This document shows positions 46,041 through 58,800 of a DNA stretch of 64,000 bases, in pieces. The translations under genes were made by a program, and so were the position numbers. Source of the DNA: Ophthalmolycus amberensis (lineage: Eukaryota > Chordata > Actinopteri > Perciformes > Zoarcidae); the NCBI GenBank assembly GCA_024529925.1, contig JAFEUB010000778.1:62001-126000 (forward strand), read 5' to 3'. Below the pieces are notes generated by a model. The model made no database searches and was not told the origin of the DNA. It saw nothing but the letters and a program-made list of their open reading frames with translations. Positions within the stretch are counted from its first letter, which is position 1; each line of letters opens with the position of its first letter.

Positions 46041-47896
46041 TTCCTCACTACTTTAATCACATTAAGCATACTTCTGTTTCCAAGAGCCTGAAGACTGGCT
46101 TCTACAGCCATGTCGACATATTTCAAACCTATTTTAGGTATAAAATCAAAATCTGCAGCCTGACAAACATGCCAGTATCAACTAGAGGTGGAAGATCCCA
46201 CAATATGTGGTTTCAATCAGACACTTCTTATTGTTAAAAGCAGCTAATGTGCAAACATGTAAGATAGAAATGTCATGATTTATTAGGTATGTGCATTATT
46301 AATGAGCTACGACCGCAAAATAATTGTGCAACACGCAAGGCATTTCATTTTACTATTCTCTGTTGGTGACTTCATCACATGCATGTTTGAAGGAAAGAGT
46401 TTTTAATACAAACTGAAGTTATCGCTGCACACAACAGCAGCAGAGGTGCAAATATCGCAGCACGAAGAAAAGTGTTCATGTGAAAATATGATGGATCTTT
46501 TTGGAATGAACCTTTGACGACAGTATTGTTACTCAAAACAAGCCTTTGTATCAGTATCCGCCCACCCTTAGTATCAACTTTCAAGTCTGTAGTAGTACGG
46601 TTGCACATTGCATTCATTAAGTAAAAAAAGAAAAAAGAAATGGCGGTTTGTTATTATAGCATAGAATACATTAGAACTTGTAAATAGTACCTCATAATTG
46701 CAAGAAAATTAAGTCATACAAAGCAAGAGATGCGCTTTATTTAGTTTTTTACTTTGAATGCAGCGCACGACCGTTTCGCCATTACATGACTTGTCCACCA
46801 GGGAACATTAAAGGTTTATTTTTCAGCTGTAAGATGTTCAACTTAGTAGATATCTTGGTTCCAAATCCATAACTATTGTATTCATGAACTCTCGGATATA
46901 CATCTCTGTATTGATAGAGCTCAGATTACCCATTGTGGATGTCTCCAAACTCTTGATATTCTGTGATTGAATGTGAATAAATGAGACAAACTGGAATAAA
47001 AGGCTCAAACTAAAGAGAGAAGCGGTGTAGATTTAAGTGTGAGGGGCTGTTTGTCTGCTGCTGGCATGTGCAGGTTGCGATTGACAGAAGGCACATTGAC
47101 GTGTTACTGCAGAAATCAGAAGCGACAACTGAAGATCTATTTTTGGAGAGGAAAAAAAAAAAAGGAGGGAACTGTACTTGTGCAAGACGCTTCCGACATA
47201 TCGTCTGTTTGAATTGTGAAAGTGGACTCTTGTCTTGTTTCTGGCAGTGACTGGTTATTAATGGGTGGAGCCTGCAGACATGCACACAATGACAACACTG
47301 ATGTTTGATAATGTTAACCATGTGAATTACTATCAATTAATCTTTTGGTCTAAATTTGTGGTAAATGTCCTAAAGCCCAAGTTGGTGTCTTCAGAGTGCT
47401 AGTTCTGTCCAATCAACACTTCAAAAACCCCAAATTATCGAGTCACTATCGCATAAGACAAAATAAAACTGCAAAATCCTCACAACTGAGATGCTGGAGC
47501 TTTTGATGTTTTCACAATATCAAAAATAATTGCAGATACATTTTTCTGTCAATCGTGTAATCTAATATCTTGGCATTGCAACAGTGATCTTTAAACTCTA
47601 AAGTCGGTGAGGTAACGATAAGCAGGACAATCCAATCACTGGAATGTTTCTGTAATAATGTGTCATTAGTGAATGCTCGTCCACAAACACGGCCGACGTT
47701 ACATAATGTTTGCTTCAGCGTCTGTTCGTTACATTCTACCCTGGCGTGTTACTGAGTGCCTGAGTCCTCATGACCACCGTCTGTGTTTTTGCTTCAGGGC
47801 TCCATGTATATCCCTCCATCATCTGATTCCTCAGCTGTCTGGACATAATGTGAGCTTAATCACATCAACATGTGAGAGGAAAGCTAACGGGACACA

Positions 47897-48354
47897 ATAA
47901 AGGGATAGTTCACATTTTTACAAGTGGGTTTGTATGAGGTACTTATCCATGTTCGTTCTATTACCTACAGCACGGAGGAGCAAAGCAATCCACCGCTGCC
48001 TCGATCGGTTGGTTAGTTTGTGTAATTGTGTGACTTTGGTGTTTTAAAGGGTTGTTTCGGATTTACAAAAGTCACACAAACAAGCTAACCAAAGGAGGCA
48101 GCGGTGGACCAGCAACTCCTGTGTTTTGCAATGGAGTCTGGTAGCTCTGAAGAGAGCATATATAACATCAAGTAAAGCAGTGAAAACAGTCTAATTAACT
48201 GATATTGTGGCTAAAATATGTTTAGCTCAGTAGTACATTACTTTGCTCCTGTGCCGTTACTCCCGTTTGTTTCTCCCAACTGGGGGCATAATGATCGATT
48301 ATGGAGAAGTTCCTCATACGTCCCCACTTCAAACTATCTGAACTATCCCTTTAA
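47897..48354. mobile_element. 458-bp MITE with about 52-bp imperfect inverted ends
   Basis: Left end AAAGGGATAGTTCACATTTT and right end (reverse complement) AAAGGGATAGTTCAGATAGT. The similarity runs on for about 52 bases to a common TCCAT word. The right border is TTAA; the left is ATAA, one base off. A second inner inverted pair surrounds AATCCACCGCTGCCTC/GAGGCAGCGGTGGAC. No coding capacity. Confidence 0.65.
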
Positions 48355-48714
48355 AGTCCTTTTGCTTGTTAGTAAGACACCATGAGATTAAACAGAAGCG
48401 TTACAGTAAATAAACCAGCCTTCGGTGGCAGGCAATCATGGAATTAAATGACAAACTAGACTCCTGAAAATCCAGCCAGTTAGTACGACACTCAGCACAA
48501 CAATTTATGACAGTACTTAAACATTAAATCTTGTTATTTCATTATAGAACCATCATTGAACCGGGAGCTGAGAGGAAATATGGAGTCAAGTTCAAGCGGT
48601 CAAATACCATCGAAACAAAATACGGAGCGAGGCCACAGCGACGCGTACGAAACGAAGCCCTGCAATACTGCACTGCGACTGAACATTCACATTCATCAGC
48701 ATTGAGCACACGCG

Positions 48715-48717
<3 letters not shown>

Positions 48718-48746
<29 letters not shown>

Positions 48747-48747
48747 C
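48718..48747. repeat. (AC)n microsatellite
   Basis: (AC)n with interruptions in the cbl 3' flank. Confidence 0.85.
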
Positions 48748-49498
48748 ACAGCGTTAATCACTAATTTTCCGACAGAACTAGCGTCGCTACATATTCGTAC
48801 GCCACAAAATTTGCCAAGAAGCCCGTAAAAAGCACCAAAACCGAACGGGAACCGAGTCAGAAGCGACTATCCGCGGGGTCCTTCTACTGATCACTGTAGC
48901 TTCAAACACTTAGCGTAATGAGAGAAGGTACTCTGGACCGGGGGGGGGGGGGGGGGGAACGATGCCACAGCACGAGTGGACCTCAGCGAAGTACAACGGG
49001 GTCAGAACTTGGCTACAGAGAGCTCACATTAAAAAGGCTTCCATTCTCCGTGTATGCTGCGTTCAGGTCATATCGGACCCGACTGAGCTGCTCCTTGAAC
49101 CCAAACTGGACTGACCAACGGATACTTCTGTTCAAGGGAGCCAAAAAAACCTCAATCGCCAAGTGGGCGATTACGAGTAAACAAGAGATTTTAAGGGCTT
49201 CAATGTCAAAACAATTGGTATAACAGTAGTCCAAGATAATCAAAATAATATATTTTAACACAAAACTCCACTTAGAAAAGCAAGTAATACCTGCTGCAGA
49301 AATGACTTTGGGTCTTTTCAAAGACTACAACTTGCAGATAATGTCTTCTGATATGACGTGAACGCAGCTACTTTACTTCACTCTTCAGAGTAAAGTACTT
49401 GTGGCCCTGCAGGAAAGTGCTTGGTAAATGCTATCCATGATAATGGCACAGAGTGAGACAGAGACGAGATAGAGATAGAAGGGGGGGGCCTGCAGCGA

Positions 49499-49818
49499 CT
49501 ATGTGGCGATGGAGACAAACTCGCGCAGGATGTTCTTGGCCGTCTCCAGGTTGTTCTGGGCGATCAGCAGGGCTTTCTGGATGTCCTGAATGGAGTAGCC
49601 CTGGGACACCAAGCATTCAATCTCCCCATTTAAGGTCTGGCTTCCAGGAGGAGGAGGAGGGGAGGAGGAAGCAGAGGAGGAAGCAGAGGAGGGACCGGGG
49701 AGGTCCGGCAATGGAGCAGGAAATTCCCGGTTGGCAGGCCGAGGCCGCCGGTCGGAGTTGGCTCGCCGTGGGAGAGGTTTGGGGGGACGTTCAGGTTCGG
49801 CGCCTGCTGCAAACATAC
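49499..49818 (-). CDS. cbl: cbl exon 15: CIN85 site, UBA domain, stop
   Basis: Begins (S)MFAAGAEPERPPKPLPRR, carrying the PxPxPR site for CIN85/CD2AP SH3 domains. A Ser-rich linker and a run of five prolines follow. The UBA contains SQGYSIQDIQKALLIAQNNL and ends NILREFVSIAT before TAG. Human ends a few residues later (SPAHVAT). Confidence 0.97.
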
Positions 49819-52800
49819 CTGGAAACACACAGGTGAGTAGGCAACGGTTAGTAAGAGTGGGGGGGGGGAAAGTACCTGAGGGAATACCAAGTTTTGGGGG
49901 GTCAGAGAAGTGAAAACAGATGGATAATACTCCTCAGTCGATTGTAGATTTATTCTAATAGCAATCTCAGTCGGATAAGCCTGATGTTTTATATTACCGC
50001 CATATTTCTGGGGTTCCGGTGTCGTCAGCGAATATCCGTTGTGCGCTGCACATTGTTCAGTCTGATTAGCAAAGTGTACGACCGACTTGATCACATTTTA
50101 AACAAAAATATTGTATCATCGTTAGAACCGGTGGATTCTGGGGTTGCATTTCGGCAACTGCGTCCCGCCTCTTTTGTTCGCCACACAGATTGTTCTGCAT
50201 TCAACCAAAGCCTGCTTGAATGCGATTGGTCAAGACTACTCGGCCGACAAACGGAAACCAGAACACTTCAGATACCGACAACATCTTGTCCCGTTAGCAT
50301 GGATCACACTATGATGGGGGTTGTAATAATGATGGCTGGCTACAAGCCTTATCCAAAACACAGAACAACAACCGTAAAAAACATTTAAATATGTTTTGCC
50401 TCAGCAGCCAGACACTTGGTGGCATTCTACCTTAAAACAGCAGATAAAAAGCGAAAAACTATTTGTAGAAATACATACTGGCGTCTACTGCACTGTCGAT
50501 GCTGAGACTGCTGAAGGCCGCTGAGGGACCGCCCATATCCGACATGGTTCTTCTGGTGGGGGCGAGAGGGACGACCGGTCTGGGACAGTCGTACTCGTAA
50601 ATATCCTCCTCAATGATCTCCTCCTTCTTGTCCTGGGGAGCTGCAGCTGTTTGTTGAGGTTGGTCTGAAAAACAAACGGCTGTAGTCAATATTACAACAC
50701 ACAGCTCACATACGGAGCGGCCAGAAGAAAGGTAATGTCACATAATGGCTGTAACTGGGTGTGAGTGTTACCCAGTTCAGAGGCCTGTGCCGTGTCACAG
50801 GAACCAGCCTGGGCCTGGATGTTACACATGGACTCGTAGACTATGGGCTCCTCGGAGTCACTGTCGGCCACCTCGCTGCTGAGACGAGGGGAGAGAGAAT
50901 CAAATAACAATTTGGAACCCTACTAGTGGTCATTCTTTATGTGCAGTTAAAAAAAGTAAAACAAAAAAAATATTAAGAGCAACTTGACCAGAATAAAGCA
51001 TTTAAGTCTATAAAACATTCATCACAGGTCTGAACACCTATGATTAGGGATGTATTTGACTTTTAACCTTGCACCGTAACATACAGCTCACTGGTTCTAT
51101 CTTTTCAGAAGCTTCTCTATTCATTCTTCCTCTCCTGTACTTTAGGACTCTTTCATCACTTCATCAACGCAACAAGCGTGCGTTACATCGCTGCCTTCTT
51201 GTCACACATTGCGTCATCCCCTTTAAATTATTCAAACAAAGGAGGTGAAACACAGCAAATAAGTGGGAGGGAGGTATTTGTGGGCAAACAAAACGGCGGC
51301 TCCAGAGCCCTCTGGTGGACCAAAACAAAAAGACTCCAGATACGTTATTGCAGCATTTACTCCGGTTTTACTTATTGCGGCTAAACCTGCGCACAAAAAA
51401 GACTTTAAGGCAACATTTATACTTGGCCAGGTGGATAATTGCAATCAGATAAAAAAAGGCCAAACTGCACTAAGCTGCAAAACCTTATGGGCGTGTTAGT
51501 GTCGTTATATCATCATATCAGGACAATGAATGGACCCGGGGAGCATTTGCATCGCCGCTGGTTCTCCTGTCTACCTGATGTCGTTGTGGTGGTTCGCCTG
51601 GACCGGAGGCGGGGGCACCAAGGAGCCCGTTATGACCCAGGAGGCCCCAGCAGCAGGGAGAGAGGTGGGACTCATGTACTCATTCTCCTCACAGTCAGAC
51701 AACGGCTTCTCCCTGCCCGACACCGCAGACGCCGGCACAGATCTGATCAAATACAGACGACACAGAGCGTGGTGAGATTTTGAACCGGTAACAACTTTTG
51801 CAATAACGTACAAAAGAGACGTGTGGCATATTTGTGGGTGATACTTGCATCGTTCCTATTTCATGTAAATGTCTTCTGTATTCCAGCATCGTGTACTTAA
51901 AAGTCCCAACAGGGTGAACTTGCTTGTAATATGCCAGCAGGGTGCACATCATGCGTTATATGTAAGAGGATCTGACTCACTTAACTTCCTCACATATCTT
52001 TCCAGCGCCATGCCACTAGGGTGGGACTTAAAATGGAAATATACCGGTACTTAAGACAGGAACTACATATCCATCTCACAGCAGCAGAGCTCGGTACCTT
52101 GCAGCCAGGCAGTAGACGGCGTTCGTAGCTGCCTGGGGTTTGCTTCCCTCCCCACTGGTTCCGTTGTTCTGAGGGGTGGAGGACAAGGCTGGCAGGGCCT
52201 TGGTTGCCGGACGCGGGACCATGTAGTTGGAGGCCCAGGCGGCCTGGTCCGGGGTGGAGGGCAGCGGCCTCCTCTGGAGTCTGGAGTCCTGGCCGACTAG
52301 GGAGGGGCGCTCCGGAGGGGGGGGAGGGGGCAGCTCTCTCAGGGCTGGAGGCAGAGGTAGAGGCTTGTCTCTGTGAGTGGCCGGCATCTGCATTGGAGGT
52401 AGTGGGTCGACGGCGGTGTTGTCAACTGGCAGTAGATTAGATGTTTGGTCTCTCTGTTAAACTCACGCACACTTACCTTGGCTGTGGCTCCCTGAGTCTG
52501 TGTGCTGTGGGAGCTGGAGGGTCTCTGCTGTAGGAGGTCCAGCCTGGGGGGCACTGGAGGCAGCTGAGACACTGGAGAGGGCGGGCGCTCTACCTACACA
52601 CATGCACACACATCTACATTTAGAGAAGTTAAATTGCACTGCTACAATCTAAACAAATACAATAAAGACAGTTATATAACCATATCTTAGTCAGCAGTGA
52701 CTAAAATGAGCCCACATGGATTCCTGAGACTAAATCCGGTGAGCGTCTGCTGACTGGATGTCTGTGGATCATAACATGTGTGTGTGTGTGTGTGTGTGAT

Positions 52801-55800
52801 CCTCTTACCTTGGTGCAGGCCAGCCTGCTCATGACAAGGTGGTCCTCCAGGCGATCATCGTCTTCCTCGTCGTTGCAGGCAGCTTCTGCTCTGCTGGAAC
52901 CCTGAAAACCAGCAAAGGAAGCCCCGCTGGCCTTCGGGTGGAACGGGTCCACCACGATGGGCTCTGTACCTTTGATCTCACAGCGGCAGAACGGGCAGCC
53001 TTGACCCTCCGACTCCTGAGACACACAAGAAGCAAAGTTTAAAGTTTAAAAAGTGAGACCTTTGTCAGATATGAGACCCTTAACTTTTGCTCACACACAC
53101 ACACACAGATGACAGCTTTAAGCATCTCTCTAACTGAGCAAGAACCCATAGGAAGATACAGGGAAGTTGAAGTCTACCCATGAGCCTCAGCAAGATGGAA
53201 AAAAGCAGCTCAACATTGAAAAATGTCGAATCCCTCTGAATTAACAAATTAGTAACCTTCGTCGCCAGTGCTTCTACCCGTTTGCCACGCCATGCATAGT
53301 CTCACATAGCTAACACTGATCAGGTAATCAGATTCCTCCCGAATCACAGGTGTAAGGGGGCGTGGCCTGGACAACAAAGGGAAGTGAATTGTTTGGGGTG
53401 AGGAGAAAGAGAATGCTTTCTGAGGTAGACGGAGGAGTCCCGTAGCCTTCAGTCGAGAGTGGAAAAAGCATTTACGGTAGCTCCCGTTAATGGTTGCACC
53501 TCGTCCATGTGACGTGAACAAGTAACTCAGTGTGATTTGAGGACCAAAACTACTGAGCAGAGGACTGGAAATCAAACTAAAGCCGGATTACCAATTCCTA
53601 ATTCTACGCCTGGTAAGTTTTTTTTAAAATATATATTCCATTTTAGCTTTTTGAACATTTTGGATGACTTGGGACAGTCTAGCAGAAATCTGACGGCACC
53701 TTAAATTACATTTATATAACACATCAAAACAACTAGCAACAAAGCCCTAGTTGTCAGGTAATTTCCTACACAGCAACAATCATGTCCTACTAATACACTC
53801 ATTTTACAATAATTACCTCCTATAAATTATCAATTACTTATTTGACTTACTTAGCAATTGTGAATGAAAAACTTCAAACTTCTATAAGTTTTAAATGTAA
53901 ATAGATCATGCCCTTTGAGCAGCTGGAAGCTTTTATTGTGAAACGTGTGCAGGAAGTGGTGAGTCTCATTGCCGCTAGCTTAACAGCCATCAAAACAAAT
54001 GGCAATGAGGAAGCTAATGGTGATACATATGCATCAAAACAGCGTTTCTGTTGAAGGAGATACAATGGTATCAGTTGCCTGTCGGAAACTGCTGTCTCAT
54101 GGCAAAGTAAACCGGCAAAAATATTATAAATATAGCGTACACTGATGATTTATTTTCTTTAGTTGGCTAAAATACCTTTTGTCCACAGCAGTACGTTGCT
54201 TTGCTGTTGTGCGTTGATGCTTATCTGCTTCTCAGAACTAGGGGGCGTGTCATTTACTGGAGGTAATACAGTGAGTATGGATAAGAGCCTCATAGAACAA
54301 AACTTCAAAACACCAGAACTATCTCTTTTAAGCCTGGCTCTCCCTGCAGTTGAGGTAAATAAGTGCCACTGTTGGAGAATTTATAGTCATCAAAAAAGGC
54401 AGATATTTGGCTGGCAAGCAATATTTGGGGCCAATATTGATTCGCAGTCAGAGAGCCAAAAAGAATCGTAGCAAGACCGGATCGAACACGGAGCTCGGTT
54501 TAAATAAATGTTCACAGCAGTTCGAAAGAGACTTTCCTTCAGACTGACGGGATTTACAGAGCTGCAATAAAACAGTGATAAAATGTCACAGCCTCACCTG
54601 CCACGCAGTGAGACAGGAGGTGCACATCAGGTGTCTGCAGGGCTCGATCTTCACATCCTTGTCGTTCTCTGCACAGATCTTGCAGAGCTGGAAGGTGGAG
54701 CCCATCTCACAGTACAGCTCGTACTGCTCCTGCAGGGATGAAGGGGGAAGAGACGTATTGATACTAGTTCATATTGAAGATGGTAGTTGACACTTACTCG
54801 TCAAACCGTTCTCAACCTAGAGTCTTTCACTCATTCACTGTTACCGGGCTCTATATTGCAGCATAACATGGAGACACTGATGTGCCTTGTGCATCTTCTG
54901 CAGTGGGACTACTGCACTTGTAGTGTCCTGAGTGACTGGTTTACAGATGAGAAACAAACGAACCTGAGTAACTTTGATGTGGTCCTGTGGAGAAGGTTCA
55001 CACAGCCCTGTTAGGTCTGGGTTCTGTGCGCGACCATCAGGGAACAGGTAGCTGGAGATCCACCGCAAACACAAACACGCACGATGATTAGTCATAATTC
55101 TCTGTGCATTCGTCACGACGAGAGGATCCCTTTCCCCTTATTTTTCATTTTAAATATTGATGGGCGGTAAAATCAAGAAATCCCTGTCTCGGCTGAATGG
55201 TGTTTGAATGTATTTAAACTGCAGTTCCTCTCACGGACACTAGATGTTTGCTTCCAAACCTCATTTTTTTGTGTTGCACTACTAAATATTTAGTAACTTT
55301 TTTTGTAAAGTGATGATTGTTTGCCACATATCTTATCTTAACAGCCACGTTTTATGGCCACAGAGGAGGAAAGTTTGATACTTTTTAAAGATGTATTTTC
55401 CGTGGAGCATTCCTTGCATGCTATAATAACCGACTACAAGACAAAAAGTTTATTGTACTCATTGTTGAAGCTCTATGTGCTGACGTTTTTGTAATGTTAC
55501 TTCTGCCTTTAGCTTCAGACCCTTCAGCATCCACTGTTGTGATCTTTGGCCTAGTGGATCGTACAGTGAAGTGAAACTGCAGCGCTGCACTGGGAGTTGA
55601 TGACTTTAAACCCTTATTGTGTAAAGTCATCAAAAGTGCACCAGACTCAACCCAAACTCTGACCGTCTGTCCCTGTTTGTACCCGGTTGTCAGAGCGATT
55701 CAGTCATCTCTAGCATTGATGGCCTACTTTGTTACTTGGGTTGCATTCAGCAATGCAAAGAAACAGTTTTTAAACAAGATATTAACACAACAGAAGACTA

Positions 55801-58800
55801 TAACATGCCTTCAATACGCTGACTAAAAGAGCTACTCTGGAGTCATTTTGGCAATCTCTAATCCCTCGAGGCATGTATAACTCAATGTACCCTAAAATGT
55901 ATAAATTGGTGCATTGACACTGTTGCAGGGGGACTCACAATCCCTCTCTGTATCCATCAATGAGGGCCTGAAAGAGCGGTTTGTTATGGGGGATGGTCTG
56001 CAGGATGTTCCCGTCAGCTGTCACGTAGCCGATAGCCCACTGGCCCAGCCGGGTGCAGCTCAGCCTGAAGATGTAGCTGAGAGAGGAGACACAAATCTCA
56101 AACAAGCGTGTTGCAGCAACATGTTTAATGCGGTTACCGATACTTTGATTCTTCATCTATCCCCTCTTTAGACTCGTCTTCAAACCACGAGGAAGCATGG
56201 TTCACGTCATTCTAAAGGTGTGTGTGTGTGTGTGTGTCTCACCTGCCGGGTTTGTGGATGAACCTGTGCAGTCGAGCCTTGACCTCGTCGTAGGTTAGGA
56301 AGGCCATGTAACCCGGGTGTGTGACTGCCAGACTGTTCCAGTTCCTTAAAAGAGACGACCACGGCTACAACAACACACACACACACACACACACAAATAA
56401 TTCATGATGAGTTCATACAGATTCCAACTGCCCCCCCCCCCCCCCCCCAGCAGTGTAAAATAGATTTGGAAGCAAATTAAAAAGGCTAACTTTTATATCC
56501 TATAATCCGCCACAGCATAAAAGTACCCGAAGCAAAGTACGCACGGCATTGCATTACACGACTGTAAGCGCATGACTGCGACACGCAGCACAGCGACACG
56601 CGGCTCAAGAAGCTGTCGCCCACAAGTGAATCCACGATAAGAGAAGATAAACTGGGTCCATCTTTTCTCAATAAATGCTGACTTCTGGATTTTAAAACGC
56701 ATTGAAGTTATTGGAGATGTTCGGACAATGTTATCGTCAAACTATTTGGTACAGCCCCATATGAAACTTAACGCTTTGAATCATGTTCTGAAATCGATTT
56801 GATAGTTGCAGCTGAAAGAATAAGGCCAGATGTTGTCATGCACGCTATAAGAATAACATCTATGCAACTCATTCACGTAACGGAATACACACGTAGTCAG
56901 ATCTATCCGGCCACCTTTAATAATTTAGCCATTAAAATACACTAATGCAATTTCCATAATGGAACAATCCCCCAGATCAATGATCGATAATCATCTTAGG
57001 CCACGAGTGAGCTCCTAGATCAGACTCACAGGAGACATTAACCTTTAATAATCAATGACTGCTGATGTTTTCTTGATAATCAATTTCTGCAGCCTCTGAA
57101 CTGAGTGAAGGCCTCTAAATGTTGAAGCTTGAAACTAAAACGTGACTCATAACTCAAGACGGTGAATAACTCCGTGGATCTGCCGATACCGTAACGTCCC
57201 CCAGAACGCTCTTGTTGTCACGAGTCGTACCTGGAAGAGCCTGGTGAAGATGTCGAACTCAAAGACGGAGATGTAGTCGTTGCACGTGAGGTCGATGGTG
57301 GACTTGAGAGCCATGGCCTCCAAGCCCGAGCTGATTGGGTGAAACTCGTGGAGAGCCTGACGAAACGTCCTCCACGGCACTATGGTCCTGCAGTACACGG
57401 GGGGGGGGGCAGAAAGTTAAAGGGTTTGTAGGAATCTAACATTTATCATCGCTTTTTTTTCAACCTAAAGTAAAAACTCACTTGTCCCCAAATGACCGTC
57501 TCCAAAATTCCGCAGCATCAGCTTTGGTGATCCTGAAGTTGTCTCCCTGAAATAAGCCATTGGGGAAGATGGCTTTTAGCTCGGCAAGCATGTGACTGAA
57601 GATCAGAGACAGCTTGGTGAGGTTTCGCCTGAGTACCAACAAAAAAAGCAGGTACAAGTTAGTCAAGGATATCATCGGACTAAGTACTAATATTTGTTCA
57701 AATTCATATAACAAGACGGAAAGATTACAGCCATTCAACAAACATGTATGACTGTGCTTATCTATTAGTAAACAAGGCAAATCACACATGTATTTACAGG
57801 CTTTATTATTATTATTCTTTCCACTCCCGCTGAACGCTTTCTAGTCACAAGGAACTTTAACATAATTCCGCGTACAAAGCTGTCGGTGAAACTTTGAAAT
57901 GTTCAGCTTTATTAGGGTATGCAAGCTTAAAATCTTTAATACGCTGCAAAATATTCCACTTTTTCTACTTTTAAAATGGGTGTAACGTTCAAACCTAACC
58001 CTTTTTTAAAACAAACTTTTTTTTGAAATATCTTTATGGTTCATAAACAAACGGCTATTTCTGTAATGAGCCACTTTTTCAGCTAAAGGGCGCCCACTCT
58101 TTACAGGATGGAGTAGCGTGAGCGCTCACACCTGTTGAGGGGGGAGGACAGGAAGTAAGTCCTTTGAGACAGGACTGTACTTGGTAAATCCCCCTGTGAC
58201 CGATACTTTTGCTAACCGTCACAATAGTTGTTGATGCAGCGCATCGATGAGGAAATGCTTAATCAACAAATCTGAGTGCGTCAGAGGAAGGATGAACTTT
58301 CGCTTAGTGATGACTTTCTGAGAAACGGGAAGTGGATCTGATTGCGACAGTTTAATCAGGCCTTCGTGCTGCATTTGGGTGATTTTTTTTAATTTATTTA
58401 TTTTTACTTCAGATCACTTGGCTGGTCTGCTTCGGCCAAAATGACATAAGTTGGATTTCATCACAGTGATGGAAAGTCTAAAAATGGAGTGTGGAGAAAG
58501 TTCTTACATGATCCTATCAACAGAGAAGATGAATGGCTGCTTAACAAATGAGGCCACTGCAATCTAAATGAATTACTTTCATATGTTTTTCAAAGTCGTG
58601 AGGGAACAACACCGTAGCAGACAAGCGGACTCACTGGAAAAAGTTAGCTTCTTCCTTGTTATGAACACTGCAGACAAAAGCATTAGCATGAACCTTCCTA
58701 TTCTAAATCAGGAAATACTACGTGCAATTTTTTACTGTGCAGCCGTGTAATATGTAATGAATTAACTTTTTAGATTAGATAGCATCAGTCAGCAGACGTT

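Larger units (their letters stand above)
45531..49498 (-). other. cbl 3' flank, probably partly 3' UTR
   Basis: Vertebrate cbl mRNAs have long 3' UTRs, so some of this stretch is likely transcribed on the minus strand. Minus-strand AATAAA candidates are at 46736-46741 and 46279-46284; I cannot choose between them. It includes the MITE at 47897-48354, (AC)n at 48718-48747 and an 18-G run at 48941-48958. No other gene seen. Confidence 0.45.
53016..54597 (-). other. cbl intron 8
   Basis: 1582 bases, GTGAGG to TGTCTCAG. Contains the (CA)n tract at 53091-53107 and a half-copy of the TTAA MITE at about 54175-54331. No gene seen. Confidence 0.75.
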
